From Bacteroidales bacterium (lineage in GTDB: Bacteria; Bacteroidota; Bacteroidia; Bacteroidales; Marinilabiliaceae), in NCBI GenBank assembly GCA_024401335.1, contig JAKSLH010000020.1, forward strand, positions 1 to 53,039: DNA of 53,039 nucleotides, written 5' to 3'. Both the position numbers and the translations under genes were made by a program. Each line of letters opens with the position of its first letter. Position 1 is the stretch's first letter. Below, piece by piece: positions 40,823 through 52,995 of the stretch. The notes beneath the pieces are model-generated. The model saw nothing but the letters and a program-made list of their open reading frames with translations, was not told the DNA's origin and ran no database searches.

Positions 40823-41374
40823 ATGGATACTCTCGAAGCAAAGAAATCACTTCGTAAAGAGATAAAATCACTAAAAGCCCGCCTGACAGAATCTCAAAAG
40901 CAAGAAGCTGAAGAGATAGTCCTAGGCGGGCTTCTTCGTGACAAGAGGTTCATGTCTTGCCAGAACATCATAGCTTATTCATCACTCCCAGACGAGCTCC
41001 CTACAAGCAAAATAATAAGCGAATTGATGCGGTATGGACATAATATATATCTTCCCGTCATAATAGGCGAAAACATAGAATTTCACCTATATGAAGGCGT
41101 AGAAAACATGAAGGAAGAGGTTCAGTTCGGAATAAAAGAACCACTTCAAAGCTGCAGAGTATTACCTGAGAACGAAGCTGTATCAATCATAGTACCGGGC
41201 ATAGCATTTACCACAACAGGCAAACGTCTCGGACGAGGAGGAGGATATTACGACAGATACCTTACAAAACAAAAAAACTCCTACAAAGTAGGAGTCGCTT
41301 TTAAATGTCAATGCGTCACAGATATTCCAACTGACGAATTTGATATATCAATGGACAAAGTCCTTTTCGGATAA
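40823..41374 (+). CDS. 5-formyltetrahydrofolate cyclo-ligase
   Basis: A 183-residue enzyme. Family motifs are the N-terminal KKSLRKEIKSLKARL, IIAYSSLPDELPTSKII, EVQFGIKEP, SIIVPGIAFTTTGKRLGRGGGYYDRYL (ATP/folate site) and VGVAFKCQ. It converts 5-formyl-THF to 5,10-methenyl-THF with ATP, returning stored folate to one-carbon metabolism. It is coupled to purA. Confidence 0.94.
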   Translation: MDTLEAKKSLRKEIKSLKARLTESQKQEAEEIVLGGLLRDKRFMSCQNIIAYSSLPDELPTSKIISELMRYGHNIYLPVIIGENIEFHLYEGVENMKEEVQFGIKEPLQSCRVLPENEAVSIIVPGIAFTTTGKRLGRGGGYYDRYLTKQKNSYKVGVAFKCQCVTDIPTDEFDISMDKVLFG

Positions 41375-41383
41375 GAAATCCTA

Positions 41384-41683
41384 TTAAGCATCACCTTTAG
41401 GAACATTAAACCCTACCGGAACCTTAGTCCCTGTAGATACACGGCCATGTTCCATTTCATACTTATCGACATTCTCCTTGAGAGCATTCAAAAGACGTTT
41501 TGCATGCTCAGGAGTAAGTATTATTCGCGCCTTAACATTAGCCTTTTGTACTCCAGGCATCACTCGTACAAAATCCAACACGAACTCGCTAGACGAATGA
41601 GTGATAATTGCGAGATTAGAATAGACTCCTTCTGCAACTTCTTCTGTCAAATTGATATTAAGCTTCTGATTAGACTCTTCCAT
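41384..41683 (-). CDS. DUF3467-family protein
   Basis: A 99-residue protein with the DUF3467 pattern EGVYSNLAIITHSSSEFVLDFVRVMPGVQKANVKARIILTPEHAKRLLNALKENV. It lies beyond the rpoC terminator in the same orientation, 16 nt past the hairpin base, so it depends on read-through or on an unseen promoter. Function unknown. It converges with the cyclo-ligase gene, 9 nt apart. Confidence 0.9.
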   Translation of the reverse strand: MEESNQKLNINLTEEVAEGVYSNLAIITHSSSEFVLDFVRVMPGVQKANVKARIILTPEHAKRLLNALKENVDKYEMEHGRVSTGTKVPVGFNVPKGDA

Positions 41684-41703
41684 CGCTTTATTTATTAGAT
41701 TGA

Positions 41704-41734
41704 TAAAAAAGAAGGCTACCCGAAAGTAGCCTTC
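41704..41734 (-). terminator. Terminator of the rpoBC operon
   Basis: A 9-bp stem (41711-41719 with 41726-41734) is followed on the minus strand by six T. It lies 31 nt after the rpoC stop. Confidence 0.9.
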
Positions 41735-41765
41735 ATATAATACTTATTATCTAAGCTATCCAGTA

Positions 41766-44700
41766 TTACTTCAAAATAGCATCAGAGACTGTCTCACGAT
41801 TAGAAGCCACGAGTGCATCATAATCATCCTTAGAGCCTACGATGTCATCAAGAAGAGTACGAGTACCTGTACCAGCTGGGATAAGGTGACCACAGATAAC
41901 GTTCTCCTTCAAGCCCTCAAGGTAATCAACCTTACCCATGATTGCTGCCTCATTAAGAACCTTAGTTGTCTCCTGGAATGATGCAGCAGACATAAAGCTC
42001 TTAGTGTGGAGAGCCGCACGTGTAATACCCTGAAGTATCTGACTAGATGTAGCAGGAACCGCATCTTCAGCCACAACAAGCTTCAAGTCCTTACGACGCA
42101 ACTGTGAATTTTCATCACGCAAACGACGAGCGCTCACAATCTGACCCTCATGGAGAGAAGTAGAATCACCTGCATCGGTAATAACCTTCTGACCCCACAA
42201 CTTGTCATTAGCTTCCATGAAGTCAATCTTATCAACGATCTCCTTCTCAAGGAAGTTAGTGTCACCTGGATCAACGATCTCTACCTTACGCATCATCTGA
42301 CGAACAATGATTTCGAAGTGCTTATCATTGATCTTCACACCCTGCAAACGATAGACATCCTGAACCTCGTTTACGATATATTCCTGAACTGCTGTAGGAC
42401 CCATAATTGCCAAGATATCAGATGGAGTAACTGCACCATCAGACAACTGCATTCCGGCTCTTACATAGTCATTATCCTGAACAAGGATCTGCTTAGAAAG
42501 CGATACAAGATATCTCTTTACTTCACCAGTCTTAGAAGTGATGATAATCTCACGGTTACCACGCTTAACCTTACCATATGTAACTGTACCATCGATTTCA
42601 GATACAACAGCAGGATTGCTAGGATTACGAGCCTCGAAGAGCTCAGTAACTCGTGGAAGACCACCGGTGATATCACCAGCACCACCTCCAGCTGCACGTG
42701 GCTGCTTAGAAATGATTTCACCCTGCTTGATTTCCTGGCCATCCTCAACAGCAACGTGAGCACCTACGGCTACGTTATATGAATGGAGAATTTCACCAGA
42801 AGCACTAACGATATTGATAGCAGGTGACTTAGTTCTATCACGACTCTCGATGATGACCATTTCACTATTGTTGGTCATTTCATCAGTTTCGAGCATATAT
42901 GTGATACCTTCTTCAAGGTTATCGAACTGAACCTTACCAGTGTACTCAGTAATTACAGGAGCGTTGAATGGGTCCCATTCGCAGATCACGTCACCCTTAG
43001 CAATTTCCTGGCCATTCTTAACGAACAACTTAGAAGCATACATGATAGGGTGAGTCTCGAGAGCAATCTTTGTATTCTTGTCTACAATCTTCATCTCTGC
43101 AAGACGACCTACAACGATATCCATTGAGTTGCCATCCTTGTCAGTATAAGGGACGCTACGCAGTTCTTCAATTTCAACGATACCATCATACTTAGCTACG
43201 AAGCTATTCTCAGACGCTGAGTTAGAAGCTGTACCACCGACATGGAATGTACGAAGAGTAAGCTGAGTACCAGGCTCACCGATTGACTGAGCAGCGATTA
43301 CGCCGACAGCCTCACCGAGGTTAACCATCTTACCTGTTGCAAGGTTACGGCCGTAACACTTAGCACAAACACCCTTCTTAGATTCACAAGTGAGTACAGA
43401 ACGTATTTCAACCTGCTCAATTGGAGAATCCTCGATAATCTTAGCCTTCTTCTCATCGATTTCCTCACCAGAACGAACGATAAGCTCATTTGTAAGTGGG
43501 TGGTAAACATCGTGTACAGAAACACGACCAAGTATTCTTTCGTAGAGTGATGCAATAACATCATCGTTATTCTTAATTGCCTTGCAAGTAAGACCACGAA
43601 GAGTACCACAATCCTCCTGAGTAATGATAACGTCGTTAGAAACGTCAACGAGACGACGTGTCAAGTAACCAGCATCGGCAGTCTTCAAGGCAGTATCGGC
43701 AAGACCCTTACGAGCACCGTGTGTTGAGATAAAGTACTCCAACACAGAAAGACCTTCCTTAAAGTTAGCCAAGATAGGGTTTTCGATAATCTGAGGACCC
43801 TCTGCACCAGACTTCTGAGGCTTAGCCATCAAACCACGCATACCGCAAAGCTGACGGATCTGTTCCTTAGAACCACGGGCACCAGAGTCAAGCATCATGT
43901 AAACAGAGTTGAATCCCTGACGGTCGCTGCTCAACTGCTTCATCAAGATAGATGTAAGCTCAGCATTGACGTGTGTCCAAATATCGATAATCTGGTTGTA
44001 TCGTTCGTTGTTGGTGATGAAACCCATGTTATAGTTAGCCATCACCTCTTCTACTTCCTCAAAGCCTCTCTTGACAAGCTTTTCCTTCTCTGGTGGGATA
44101 AGCACGTCGGCAAGGTTGAATGACAAACCACCTTCGAACGCCATACGATAACCCATATTCTTAACAGCATCAAGGAACGCTGCAGTCTTAGGAATACCAC
44201 AAACCTTCTGTACATTTGAGATGATATCACGCAATGACTTCTTAGTAATAAGAACATTGATGAAACCAACCTCACGTGGAACAACCTTGTTGAAGAGGAT
44301 TCTACCAACAGTAGTATCAATAAGCTTAAGCTCGAGCTCACCATTTTCGTTAAGGTCGTAAGTACGAACCTTTACCTTAGCATGAAGCTCTGCACGCTTT
44401 TCATTATATGCTATTTCAGCTTCTTCTGGAGAATAGAACACAAGACCTTCACCCTTAGCACCTGGACGCTCCTTAGTAATGTAGTACATACCAAGGATCA
44501 TATCCTGTGATGGTACGGAGATAGGAGCACCGTTTGCAGGGTTCAAGATATTGTTTGAAGCAAGCATAAGGAGCTGTGCCTCAAGTACGGCAGCATTACC
44601 GAGTGGCAAGTGAACCGCCATCTGGTCACCATCGAAGTCAGCGTTGAACGCTGTACAAGCAAGTGGATGCAACTGAATAGCCTTACCCTCGATCATCTTA

Positions 44701-46052
44701 GGCTGGAAAGCCTGAATACCGAGACGGTGAAGAGTTGGGGCACGGTTCAAGAGAACTGGGTGATTCTTCATCACATTCTCAAGGATATCCCATACTACAG
44801 GAGCCTTCTTGTCAACAATCTTCTTTGCAGACTTAACGGTCTTAACGATACCGCGTTCGATCAACTTACGAATAACGAATGGCTTATAGAGCTCAGCAGC
44901 CATATCCTTAGGCAAACCGCACTCATGCATCTTCAATTCAGGGCCAACGACAATAACCGAACGAGCAGAGTAGTCAACACGCTTACCGAGCAAGTTCTGA
45001 CGGAAACGGCCCTGCTTACCCTTCAAGCTATCGCTAAGAGACTTAAGCGCACGATTTGAGTCAGTCTTAACTGCATTAGACTTTCTTGAGTTATCAAGAA
45101 GAGAGTCAACAGCTTCCTGAAGCATACGCTTCTCGTTTCTCAAGATAACCTCTGGAGCCTTAATTTCGATAAGACGCTTCAAACGGTTATTACGTATGAT
45201 AACACGACGATATAAATCGTTAAGGTCTGATGTTGCGAAACGACCACCATCCAGTGGAACGAGAGGGCGAAGCTCAGGTGGTATAACAGGAACAACCTTT
45301 ATAACCATCCATTCAGGCTTATTCTGGCCTTCTGATGCACGGAATGACTCAACAACCTGAAGGCGCTTCAAAGCCTCATTCTTACGCTGCTGAGATGTCT
45401 CAGTCTTTGCACGTGAACGAAGTTCATAAGAAAGAGAATCGAGGTCAACACGCTGCAAAAGCAACTCGAGAGCCTCAGCACCCATCTTAGCAATGAACTT
45501 GTTAGGGTCATCGTTTTCGAGGTATTGATTCTCCTTAGGAAGCTTATCCATAATATCGAGATATTCTTCTTCTGTAAGGAAATCAAGAGCATGAACACCT
45601 TCCTGCTCCATGATACCAGGCTGAACGACAACATATCTTTCGTAATAGATAATAGCGTCGAGCTTCTTAGTTGGAAGGCCGAGAAGATAGCCAATCTTGT
45701 TAGGCAAAGACTTGAAGTACCAGATATGAGCAACAGGAACAACAAGAGATATGTGTCCCATTCTCTCACGGCGTACCTTCTTCTCAGTCACTTCAACACC
45801 ACATCGATCGCAAACGATACCTCTGTATCGAATACGCTTATACTTGCCACAGTGACATTCGTAGTCTTTTACTGGACCAAAGATTCTCTCACAGAACAAG
45901 CCATCGCGTTCAGGCTTATAAGTTCTGTAGTTGATAGTCTCTGGCTTCAGTACTTCGCCACTCGACATTTCAAGAATCTCTTCAGGCGATGCAAGGCCTA
46001 TTGAGATTTTTGAAAAGTTACTTCTATTTTTTTGATCTCTTCTGAATGCCAT
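41766..46052 (-). CDS. rpoC: RNA polymerase subunit beta'
   Basis: A 1428-residue subunit. The first zinc site is [20 protein letters not shown], the active-site Mg loop is [15 protein letters not shown], the second zinc site is [15 protein letters not shown], and the trigger-loop/bridge region contains [25 protein letters not shown]. It forms the catalytic centre of transcription with RpoB. It starts 72 nt after rpoB; the gap has a short GGAGAC/GTCTCC hairpin with no T-tract. Confidence 0.99.
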   Translation of the reverse strand: MAFRRDQKNRSNFSKISIGLASPEEILEMSSGEVLKPETINYRTYKPERDGLFCERIFGPVKDYECHCGKYKRIRYRGIVCDRCGVEVTEKKVRRERMGHISLVVPVAHIWYFKSLPNKIGYLLGLPTKKLDAIIYYERYVVVQPGIMEQEGVHALDFLTEEEYLDIMDKLPKENQYLENDDPNKFIAKMGAEALELLLQRVDLDSLSYELRSRAKTETSQQRKNEALKRLQVVESFRASEGQNKPEWMVIKVVPVIPPELRPLVPLDGGRFATSDLNDLYRRVIIRNNRLKRLIEIKAPEVILRNEKRMLQEAVDSLLDNSRKSNAVKTDSNRALKSLSDSLKGKQGRFRQNLLGKRVDYSARSVIVVGPELKMHECGLPKDMAAELYKPFVIRKLIERGIVKTVKSAKKIVDKKAPVVWDILENVMKNHPVLLNRAPTLHRLGIQAFQPKMIEGKAIQLHPLACTAFNADFDGDQMAVHLPLGNAAVLEAQLLMLASNNILNPANGAPISVPSQDMILGMYYITKERPGAKGEGLVFYSPEEAEIAYNEKRAELHAKVKVRTYDLNENGELELKLIDTTVGRILFNKVVPREVGFINVLITKKSLRDIISNVQKVCGIPKTAAFLDAVKNMGYRMAFEGGLSFNLADVLIPPEKEKLVKRGFEEVEEVMANYNMGFITNNERYNQIIDIWTHVNAELTSILMKQLSSDRQGFNSVYMMLDSGARGSKEQIRQLCGMRGLMAKPQKSGAEGPQIIENPILANFKEGLSVLEYFISTHGARKGLADTALKTADAGYLTRRLVDVSNDVIITQEDCGTLRGLTCKAIKNNDDVIASLYERILGRVSVHDVYHPLTNELIVRSGEEIDEKKAKIIEDSPIEQVEIRSVLTCESKKGVCAKCYGRNLATGKMVNLGEAVGVIAAQSIGEPGTQLTLRTFHVGGTASNSASENSFVAKYDGIVEIEELRSVPYTDKDGNSMDIVVGRLAEMKIVDKNTKIALETHPIMYASKLFVKNGQEIAKGDVICEWDPFNAPVITEYTGKVQFDNLEEGITYMLETDEMTNNSEMVIIESRDRTKSPAINIVSASGEILHSYNVAVGAHVAVEDGQEIKQGEIISKQPRAAGGGAGDITGGLPRVTELFEARNPSNPAVVSEIDGTVTYGKVKRGNREIIITSKTGEVKRYLVSLSKQILVQDNDYVRAGMQLSDGAVTPSDILAIMGPTAVQEYIVNEVQDVYRLQGVKINDKHFEIIVRQMMRKVEIVDPGDTNFLEKEIVDKIDFMEANDKLWGQKVITDAGDSTSLHEGQIVSARRLRDENSQLRRKDLKLVVAEDAVPATSSQILQGITRAALHTKSFMSAASFQETTKVLNEAAIMGKVDYLEGLKENVICGHLIPAGTGTRTLLDDIVGSKDDYDALVASNRETVSDAILK

Positions 46053-46124
46053 ATTTAGTCGAGAAATTTAAATTCAACTCTAAGGGAGTTAATGGAGACG
46101 AGTCTCCTCGCCTCCAATTAATAT

Positions 46125-49100
46125 TTAATCCATTGTAACGCTCAAGCCGAGACCTCTCATCTCATGCAGAAGCACATTGAGTGATTCTGGTATACCAGGT
46201 GTTGGGAGCAAATCGCCCTTAACAATAGCCTCGTATGCCTTAGCACGACCGATGACATCATCTGACTTAACAGTCAAGATTTCCTGAAGAATATTTGATG
46301 CACCCCAACCTTCGAGTGCCCAAACTTCCATCTCACCGAAACGCTGACCACCGAACTGCGCCTTACCACCAAGCGGCTGCTGAGTAATAAGAGAGTATGG
46401 TCCGATTGAACGTGCATGCATCTTATCATCGACCATGTGACCCAACTTAAGCATATAGATAACACCTACTGTTGCTGGCTGGTGGAATCTTTCACCTGTA
46501 CCGCCATCGTAGAGGTATGTTCTACCTACTTCAGGAACACCTGCCTTACGAGTCAATTCATTGATATTTTCAAGTGTAGCACCGTCGAATACAGGAGTAG
46601 CGAACTTAACTCCGAGGTTACGTCCAGCCCATCCAAGGACAGTTTCATAGATCTGACCAAGGTTCATTCGTGAAGGCACACCAAGTGGGTTCAACACGAT
46701 ATCTACTGGAGTACCATCCTCAAGGAATGGCATGTCTTCTGGACGAACGATACGAGACACGATACCCTTGTTACCGTGACGACCGGCCATCTTGTCACCT
46801 ACGCGAATCTTACGCTTCTTAGCGACATAAACCTTTGCAATCTGCATGATACCAGATGGCAATTCGTCACCGATAGTAACATTATACTTCTTACGCTTTT
46901 CAATAGCCTCGTATTCCTTATACTTCATACGATAGTTATGGATACAGAGGTATATCAAATCGCTCTTGTCTTTATCAGAAAGCCACTTAGCAGGGTTAAC
47001 AGTCTGGTAGTTGATATCGTTAAGAATAGAATGAGTGAACTTAACGCCCTTTGCAACCACGTCAACACCGTAGTAGTCCTTAACACCCTGAGAAGTCTTG
47101 CCATCAAGGACAGTCATAAGCTTATCGATGAGTGTTCTTCTCAAGCTATCAACGTTAGCATGGAACTCTTCATCAACTCTTGCAACAGCTTCCTTTTCAG
47201 TGCTTCTAGACTGCTTATTCTTGATAATTCTAGAATAAAGCTTACGACCGATTACGACACCATGAAGAGAAGGAGTAGCCTTAAGTGAAGCATCCTTCAC
47301 ATCGCCAGCCTTATCACCGAAGATAGCACGGAGAAGCTTCTCTTCAGGAGTAGGGTCGCTTTCGCCCTTAGGAGTGATCTTACCGATAAGGATATCACCT
47401 GGCTTAACATGAGCGCCAATTCGAATGATACCATTTTCGTCGAGATCCTTAGTTGCATCCTCACTAACGTTAGGGATATCAGAGGTCAACTCCTCCATAC
47501 CACGTTTTGTATCACGTACTTCGAGTGAATACTCATCTACGTGTACAGAAGTGAAGATATCTTCGCGAACAATCTTCTGAGAGAGTACGATAGCATCCTC
47601 GAAGTTGTAACCCTTCCATGGCATGAATGCCACCTTCAAGTTACGGCCGAGAGCCAACTCACCGTTCTGTGAAGAGAAACCTTCTGTAAGCACCTGACCC
47701 TTTACGACGCGCTGACCAAGCTTAACGATTGGTCGGAGGTCGATAGTAGTGCTCTGGTTAGTCTTCTGGAACTTAGGAAGAATGTAGCGCTTAGTATCTG
47801 GTTCAAACTTAACGAACTTCTCGTCGTCAGTATAATCATAACGGACAACGATTTCGTTAGCATCAACATAATCAATAACACCATCCTTTTCAGCAGTGTA
47901 CTGAGTTCTTGAGAAGCGAATGATAGGCTCTTCAAGACCAGTTCCGACGATAGGAGATTCAGGTCGCAAAATAGGTACAGCCTGACGCATCATGTTCGCA
48001 CCCATCAAAGCGCGGTTAGCGTCGTCATGCTCAAGGAATGGGATAAGAGAAGAAGCGACAGACGCGATCTGGTTGGCAGCGACGTCGATAAGTTCAACTT
48101 CCTTCTTGTCAACTACAGGGAAGTCACTATCCTGACGAGCCTTGATATGCTCATCGAAGAAGTTACCTTCATCATCCATTGGAGTACAAGCCTGAGCGAC
48201 AATCTTATGTTCTTCTTCTTCAGCAGAATAATACTTCAATCCTTCTTCAGAGAAATCGACTTTACCATTAACAACTCTACGGTAAGGAGTCTCGATGAAA
48301 CCGAGATCATCGACCTTAGCGAAGATAGTAAGAGAAGAGATCAAACCGATATTTGGACCTTCTGGCGACTCAATAGGGCAAAGACGGCCATAGTGAGTAT
48401 AATGCACGTCTCGAACCTCGAAACCGGCACGGTCACGAGAAAGACCACCAGGACCGAGAGCAGAGAAACGACGCTTGTGAGTAACCTCAGCAAGTGGGTT
48501 AATCTGGTCCATGAACTGAGAAAGAGCATTAGTAGCGAAGAAGCTATTAATAACAGATGCAAGAGTCTTGCTGTTGATCAAATCGGTAGGAGTGAACACT
48601 TCGTTATCGCGAACATTCATTCTCTCACGAATAGTACGAGCCATACGAGCGAGACCAACGCTAAACTGGTTAGCGAGCTGTTCGCCAACAGTTCTAACGC
48701 GACGGTTGCTCAAGTGGTCGATATCATCAACATCAGACTTAGAGTTCAAGAGCTCGATCAGACGCTTAATGATTTCAATCATATCCTCCTTAGTGAGGAC
48801 ACGGATTGAAGGATCAACCTTAAGACCAAGCTTCTGGTTCAAGCGGTAACGACCAACCTCGCCAAGGTCATATCTCTTATCGGAGAAGAAGAGCTTGTCG
48901 ATAACGTCGCGAGCAGTTGCCTCATCAGGTGGATCAGCATTACGGAGCTGACGGTAGATATAAACAACGGCTTCCTTTTCAGAGTTACAAGGGTCTTTCT
49001 GGAGCGAGTTATAGATAATCGCATAATCAGCAAGTCCCTGAACTTCCTTATGAACCAAAATAGTTTTTGCGCCAGATTCTACAATATCGTCGATGTGTTC

Positions 49101-49934
49101 ATCGAGGAGAACTGTTTCACGATCGACGATGATCTCGTTACGTTCGATTGAAACAACCTCACCAGTATCCTCATCAACGAAGTCTTCTACCCATGAATTG
49201 AGAACACGGGCAGCCAACTTTCTACCGACGCATTTTTTGAGATTAGCCTTAGTGACTTTAATTTCATCAGCAAGGCCGAATATTTCGAGTATATCTTTAT
49301 CCGATTCAAAACCGATAGCACGCAACATTGTCGTAACAGGCAGTTTTTTCTTACGGTCAATGTAAGCGTACATTACGTTATTGATATCGGTAGCAAATTC
49401 TATCCAAGAGCCTTTGAATGGGATGATTCTTGCCGAATAAAGCTTAGTACCATTAGCGTGTACACTCTGTCCGAAGAACACACCAGGAGAACGGTGCAAC
49501 TGAGAGACAATTACACGTTCAGCACCATTGATAATGAAGCTGCCCTTTTCGGTCATATAAGGAATCATGCCAAGGTAAACGTCCTGTACAACGGTAGCAA
49601 AATCCTCGTGCTCAGGATCGTTACATGACAATTTGAGAGTTGCCTTCAATGGGACATTAAATGTAAGTCCCTGTTCGAGACACTCTTGTATTGTATAACG
49701 TGGTGGATCGATACAATAATCCACAAATTCGAGGACATAATTATTCCTCGTATCGCTTATAGGGAAGTTTTCAGCAAATACCTGATACAACCCCTCTTTT
49801 TTTCTATCTTCCGAAGTCGTGCCGAGCTGGAATAACTCACGGAAAGACTTCAACTGTACCTCAAGAAAGTCATTGAACTCCAATGGCTTTTTCAAAGTTG
49901 AAAACGAAACTCTTTCGGCTTTGATAGGATTCAT
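46125..49934 (-). CDS. rpoB: RNA polymerase subunit beta
   Basis: A 1269-residue subunit of the length normal for Bacteroidetes. The rifampicin region reads [20 protein letters not shown], then SALGPGGL; position 518 (E. coli numbering) is Ile where E. coli has Asn. Other motifs are [16 protein letters not shown], the Mg/NTP-binding [27 protein letters not shown] and the C-terminal [20 protein letters not shown]. It follows rplL after about 95 nt that include an attenuator-like hairpin. Confidence 0.99.
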   Translation of the reverse strand: MNPIKAERVSFSTLKKPLEFNDFLEVQLKSFRELFQLGTTSEDRKKEGLYQVFAENFPISDTRNNYVLEFVDYCIDPPRYTIQECLEQGLTFNVPLKATLKLSCNDPEHEDFATVVQDVYLGMIPYMTEKGSFIINGAERVIVSQLHRSPGVFFGQSVHANGTKLYSARIIPFKGSWIEFATDINNVMYAYIDRKKKLPVTTMLRAIGFESDKDILEIFGLADEIKVTKANLKKCVGRKLAARVLNSWVEDFVDEDTGEVVSIERNEIIVDRETVLLDEHIDDIVESGAKTILVHKEVQGLADYAIIYNSLQKDPCNSEKEAVVYIYRQLRNADPPDEATARDVIDKLFFSDKRYDLGEVGRYRLNQKLGLKVDPSIRVLTKEDMIEIIKRLIELLNSKSDVDDIDHLSNRRVRTVGEQLANQFSVGLARMARTIRERMNVRDNEVFTPTDLINSKTLASVINSFFATNALSQFMDQINPLAEVTHKRRFSALGPGGLSRDRAGFEVRDVHYTHYGRLCPIESPEGPNIGLISSLTIFAKVDDLGFIETPYRRVVNGKVDFSEEGLKYYSAEEEEHKIVAQACTPMDDEGNFFDEHIKARQDSDFPVVDKKEVELIDVAANQIASVASSLIPFLEHDDANRALMGANMMRQAVPILRPESPIVGTGLEEPIIRFSRTQYTAEKDGVIDYVDANEIVVRYDYTDDEKFVKFEPDTKRYILPKFQKTNQSTTIDLRPIVKLGQRVVKGQVLTEGFSSQNGELALGRNLKVAFMPWKGYNFEDAIVLSQKIVREDIFTSVHVDEYSLEVRDTKRGMEELTSDIPNVSEDATKDLDENGIIRIGAHVKPGDILIGKITPKGESDPTPEEKLLRAIFGDKAGDVKDASLKATPSLHGVVIGRKLYSRIIKNKQSRSTEKEAVARVDEEFHANVDSLRRTLIDKLMTVLDGKTSQGVKDYYGVDVVAKGVKFTHSILNDINYQTVNPAKWLSDKDKSDLIYLCIHNYRMKYKEYEAIEKRKKYNVTIGDELPSGIMQIAKVYVAKKRKIRVGDKMAGRHGNKGIVSRIVRPEDMPFLEDGTPVDIVLNPLGVPSRMNLGQIYETVLGWAGRNLGVKFATPVFDGATLENINELTRKAGVPEVGRTYLYDGGTGERFHQPATVGVIYMLKLGHMVDDKMHARSIGPYSLITQQPLGGKAQFGGQRFGEMEVWALEGWGASNILQEILTVKSDDVIGRAKAYEAIVKGDLLPTPGIPESLNVLLHEMRGLGLSVTMD

Positions 49935-49970
49935 CTATAAATCAATTTGGTGAACTTAATAAAAGAAACA

Positions 49971-50007
49971 CGAAAAGGTTTGAGACACTTTTAGTGTGTC
50001 CCAAACC
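49971..50007 (-). terminator. Attenuator-like hairpin between rplL and rpoB
   Basis: Stem 50007-49996 with 49988-49977; the one non-Watson-Crick pair is G-U on the minus-strand RNA but A-C on the other strand. A TTTT follows. It probably lets only part of transcription pass into rpoB, as known for the corresponding E. coli gap. Confidence 0.7.
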
Positions 50008-50029
50008 ACATCCTTAACAGGAATCGTTA

Positions 50030-50404
50030 TTACTTAAGTTCAACTTCAGCACCAGCCTCTTCGAGCTTAGCCTTGAGTGCCTCAGCGTCAGCCTTAGAGA
50101 TCTTCTCCTTAACTGCACATGGAGCCTTGTCAACGAGTTCCTTAGCTTCCTTAAGACCGAGACCTGCGTTCTCCTTTACAGCCTTAACAACGCCGAGCTT
50201 CTGAGCACCTGCGCTCTTGAGGATAACGTCGAATTCAGTCTTTTCCTCAGCTGCTGCTGCACCACCAGCTGCTGGAGCTGCTACTGCTACTGCTGCTGCA
50301 GCTGGTTCGATACCGTATTCATTCTTAAGAACTTCTGCGAGCTCGTTTACTTCCTTTACAGTAAGATTAACCAATTCTTCTGCAAGCTGCTTAATATCTG
50401 CCAT
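50030..50404 (-). CDS. rplL: Ribosomal protein bL12
   Basis: A 124-residue L7/L12 with its N-terminal dimerisation helices, an Ala/Gly hinge ([20 protein letters not shown]) and a C-terminal factor-binding domain ([35 protein letters not shown]). It forms the stalk that recruits translation factors. It starts 31 nt after rplJ. Confidence 0.98.
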   Translation of the reverse strand: MADIKQLAEELVNLTVKEVNELAEVLKNEYGIEPAAAAVAVAAPAAGGAAAAEEKTEFDVILKSAGAQKLGVVKAVKENAGLGLKEAKELVDKAPCAVKEKISKADAEALKAKLEEAGAEVELK

Positions 50405-50435
50405 TTTATTCTAAAATTAATGTGTTTCTAAATAA

Positions 50436-50951
50436 TTACTTTTTACTTAATGTTTCAAGGACGCCGTGAATTGTATTTGCACCGCTCTGGAGAGCAGAAA
50501 TAACATTCTTGGCTGGAGACTGAAGGAGAGCGACGATATCGCCAATGAGCTCTTCCTTGCTCTTGATAGCAACAAGTGCCTCGAGGTTCTCTTCGCCTAC
50601 ATAGATAGACTGCTCAACAAAAGCACCCTTCAAGATAGGCTTCTTATTCTTAGCAGAGAACTCTTTGATAAGTTTTGCAGGAGCGTTACCAGTATTAGAG
50701 AACAATACTGCTGAATTTCCCTTAAGTGCTGCGTGGAGCTCAGTGAAGTCGCCTTCAACCTGCTCGAGCGCCTTCTTAAGAAGAGCGTTCTTCACAACCA
50801 ACAACTTAATTTCCTTACCGAAGCACTCACGACGGAGCTTACTAGTAATCTCTGCGTTGAGACCCTCTATGTCAACGATATAGAAGTGAGCGTAAGACTT
50901 TACAACCTCAGCTACGTTCTGTATAAGGGAATTTTTATCTTCTTTTCTCAT
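50436..50951 (-). CDS. rplJ: Ribosomal protein uL10
   Basis: A 171-residue L10, the base of the L12 stalk. Recognisable parts are EVVKSYAHFYIVDIEGLNA, LRRECFGKEIKLLVVKNALLKKAL and the C-terminal helices that bind L12 dimers. Only 28 nt separate it from rplA, so any autoregulatory L10 leader would have to overlap the rplA 3' end; none was recognised. Confidence 0.97.
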   Translation of the reverse strand: MRKEDKNSLIQNVAEVVKSYAHFYIVDIEGLNAEITSKLRRECFGKEIKLLVVKNALLKKALEQVEGDFTELHAALKGNSAVLFSNTGNAPAKLIKEFSAKNKKPILKGAFVEQSIYVGEENLEALVAIKSKEELIGDIVALLQSPAKNVISALQSGANTIHGVLETLSKK

Positions 50952-50979
50952 GATTCCTAATTCTTCTGTTAAACATCAA

Positions 50980-51675
50980 TTAAGCTTCAACTGACTTGAA
51001 GTCAACATGAACACCAGGACTCATTGTGCTAGAGACAAAAACGCTCTTAACGTAAGTACCTTTAGCTGACGAAGGTTTCAACTTCAATATAACGCTAACG
51101 AATTCCTTAACGTTTTCAACGATCTTCTGAGCATCGAAAGATACCTTAGCAACAGAAGCGTGAACGATACCGAATTTGTCAACCTTGAAATCTATCTTAC
51201 CAGCCTTAACTTCTGTTACCGCCTTTGCCACGTCCATAGTTACAGTACCGCTCTTAGGGTTTGGCATAAGTCCACGAGGACCCAATACACGACCGAGAGC
51301 ACCTACCTTAGCCATGATGCTAGGCATAGTTATAATTACGTCAACATCAGTCCAGCCTCCCTTGATCTTTTCGATATACTCGTCAAGACCAACATAATCT
51401 GCACCAGCAGCCTTAGCTTCAGCTTCCTTATCAGGAGTACAAAGTACGAGTACACGAACCTGCTTACCAGAACCATTTGGCAATGTACATACGCCACGTA
51501 CCATCTGGTTTGCCTTGCGAGGGTCAACACCCAAACGAATATCAACATCAACCGAAGCATCGAACTTAGTAGTCGTCATCTCCTTAACAAGAGATGCTGC
51601 TTCCTCGATACTATATTGCTTGTTGGCTTCGATTTTGCTTAAAGCTAACTTCCTATTTTTTGTTAGTTTTGTCAT
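50980..51675 (-). CDS. rplA: Ribosomal protein uL1
   Basis: A 231-residue L1. Typical segments are [61 protein letters not shown] and [20 protein letters not shown]. It binds 23S rRNA at the E-site arm and often represses its own operon. It lies 19 nt after rplK. Confidence 0.98.
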   Translation of the reverse strand: MTKLTKNRKLALSKIEANKQYSIEEAASLVKEMTTTKFDASVDVDIRLGVDPRKANQMVRGVCTLPNGSGKQVRVLVLCTPDKEAEAKAAGADYVGLDEYIEKIKGGWTDVDVIITMPSIMAKVGALGRVLGPRGLMPNPKSGTVTMDVAKAVTEVKAGKIDFKVDKFGIVHASVAKVSFDAQKIVENVKEFVSVILKLKPSSAKGTYVKSVFVSSTMSPGVHVDFKSVEA

Positions 51676-51694
51676 TGTCGCAAAAAGGTATTAA

Positions 51695-52138
51695 TTAGTT
51701 ATTGCTTGGGAATTCACCTGTCACGGTTACGCCCATACTTCTGGCAGTACCAGCAATCATCCTCATTGCAGAGTCAATGGTAAAACAGTTCATGTCAACA
51801 ATCTTATCCTGAGCGATAGTCTTAACCTGATCCCAAGACATAGAACCAACCTTCTTACGGTTAGGTTCAGCTGAACCAACCTTAACTTTTGCTGCTTCCA
51901 TAATCTGCACTGCAGCTGGAGGAGTTTTAACAACAAAATCGAAAGATTTGTCCTTGTAGACTGTGATGACAACTGGCAAAATCTTACCAGCCTTGTCCTG
52001 TGTTCTAGCATTGAACTGCTTACAGAACTCCATGATATTCACACCTTTCGAACCCAATGCTGGACCGATTGGAGGTGAAGGATTTGCGGCACCACCTTTA
52101 ACTTGAAGTTTGATAAAGGTTTCTACTTCTTTAGCCAT
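51695..52138 (-). CDS. rplK: Ribosomal protein uL11
   Basis: A 147-residue L11. It has the proline-rich [36 protein letters not shown] and a C-terminal rRNA-binding domain ending in [22 protein letters not shown]. It forms the GTPase-associated centre. It begins 91 nt after nusG. Confidence 0.98.
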   Translation of the reverse strand: MAKEVETFIKLQVKGGAANPSPPIGPALGSKGVNIMEFCKQFNARTQDKAGKILPVVITVYKDKSFDFVVKTPPAAVQIMEAAKVKVGSAEPNRKKVGSMSWDQVKTIAQDKIVDMNCFTIDSAMRMIAGTARSMGVTVTGEFPSNN

Positions 52139-52229
52139 TGTAGCAATTCTTATTAAAATAGTTGTTTATTATAACAGCAGCCTGTATGTCTATCTCACGA
52201 TAGAGGAAGCATTTATACTCGACTACCAA

Positions 52230-52775
52230 TTATTCTTTTTCTACTTGCAAATATCCCAATTCGAGTGGAGTCTTACGACCGAAGATCTTAACCATAACAG
52301 AGAGAGTCTTCTTTTCAGCATTAACGCCTTCGATCTCACCACTAAATCCATTGAACGGACCATCAGTAACCTTAACTGTTTCGCCAACAACATAAGGCAC
52401 TTCAACATCGGCAGTTTCATCACCAAGTTCATCAGCCTTACCGATCATGCGAGCGACCTCAGCGGCGCGCATTGGTTCAGGATTATTCTTCTTGTCGCGC
52501 AAGAAGTCGATGATATTTGGCACGTTGCTGATAATGTACTCTGCTTCCTTATCAAGAGCAGCCTCAACGAAAACATATCCACTAAAAAGGATCTTCTCCT
52601 TCATTACCTTCTTGCCGTTACGCTGCTGATAAACATGCTCTACAGGAACGATAGCTGGGCTCACGATGTCGCTCATGCCATTACGAAGAATCTCAGCATC
52701 AAGAGCTTCCTTAGCCTTCTTCTCCTTGCCACCTATAGCGCGAAGTACATACCAGTGTTTTACTATCTCTGCCAT
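52230..52775 (-). CDS. nusG: Transcription elongation/antitermination factor NusG
   Basis: A 181-residue NusG with the NGN domain (KHWYVLRAIGGKEKKAKEAL, FSGYVFVEAAL) and the C-terminal KOW domain (YVVGETVKVTDGPFNGFSGEIEGVNAEKKTLSVMVKIFGRKTPLEL). It couples transcription with translation and modulates pausing. It starts 5 nt after secE. Confidence 0.97.
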   Translation of the reverse strand: MAEIVKHWYVLRAIGGKEKKAKEALDAEILRNGMSDIVSPAIVPVEHVYQQRNGKKVMKEKILFSGYVFVEAALDKEAEYIISNVPNIIDFLRDKKNNPEPMRAAEVARMIGKADELGDETADVEVPYVVGETVKVTDGPFNGFSGEIEGVNAEKKTLSVMVKIFGRKTPLELGYLQVEKE

Positions 52776-52780
52776 TATAA

Positions 52781-52975
52781 TTAATATAACACGTTATACA
52801 CGAACTTGAGCAGGTGCTCGAAACAGAAATCCATTGCAAATACAACAAGGGCAATGATAACAGAAGCCACCATTACAACAATTGCGCTATTTGACAATTC
52901 AGACCAAGAAGGCCAAGATGTCTTATTAACGAGTTCGTTTTGAACGTCCTTAAAATAGTTTATTATCTTACTCAT
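52781..52975 (-). CDS. secE: Preprotein translocase subunit SecE
   Basis: A 64-residue single-span SecE of the short type. The amphipathic KIINYFKDVQNELVNKTSWPSWSELSNS is followed by a membrane helix (AIVVMVASVIIALVVFAMDF). It clamps SecY in the inner membrane. It is directly downstream of tRNA-Trp. Confidence 0.96.
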   Translation of the reverse strand: MSKIINYFKDVQNELVNKTSWPSWSELSNSAIVVMVASVIIALVVFAMDFCFEHLLKFVYNVLY

Positions 52976-52995
52976 AATTCATTCCGAATCTTTAG

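Noticed and set aside
46085-46105. GGAGAC/GTCTCC hairpin between rpoB and rpoC as terminator
   Set aside because: No T-tract in the direction of transcription and a tiny loop; rpoC must be expressed with rpoB.
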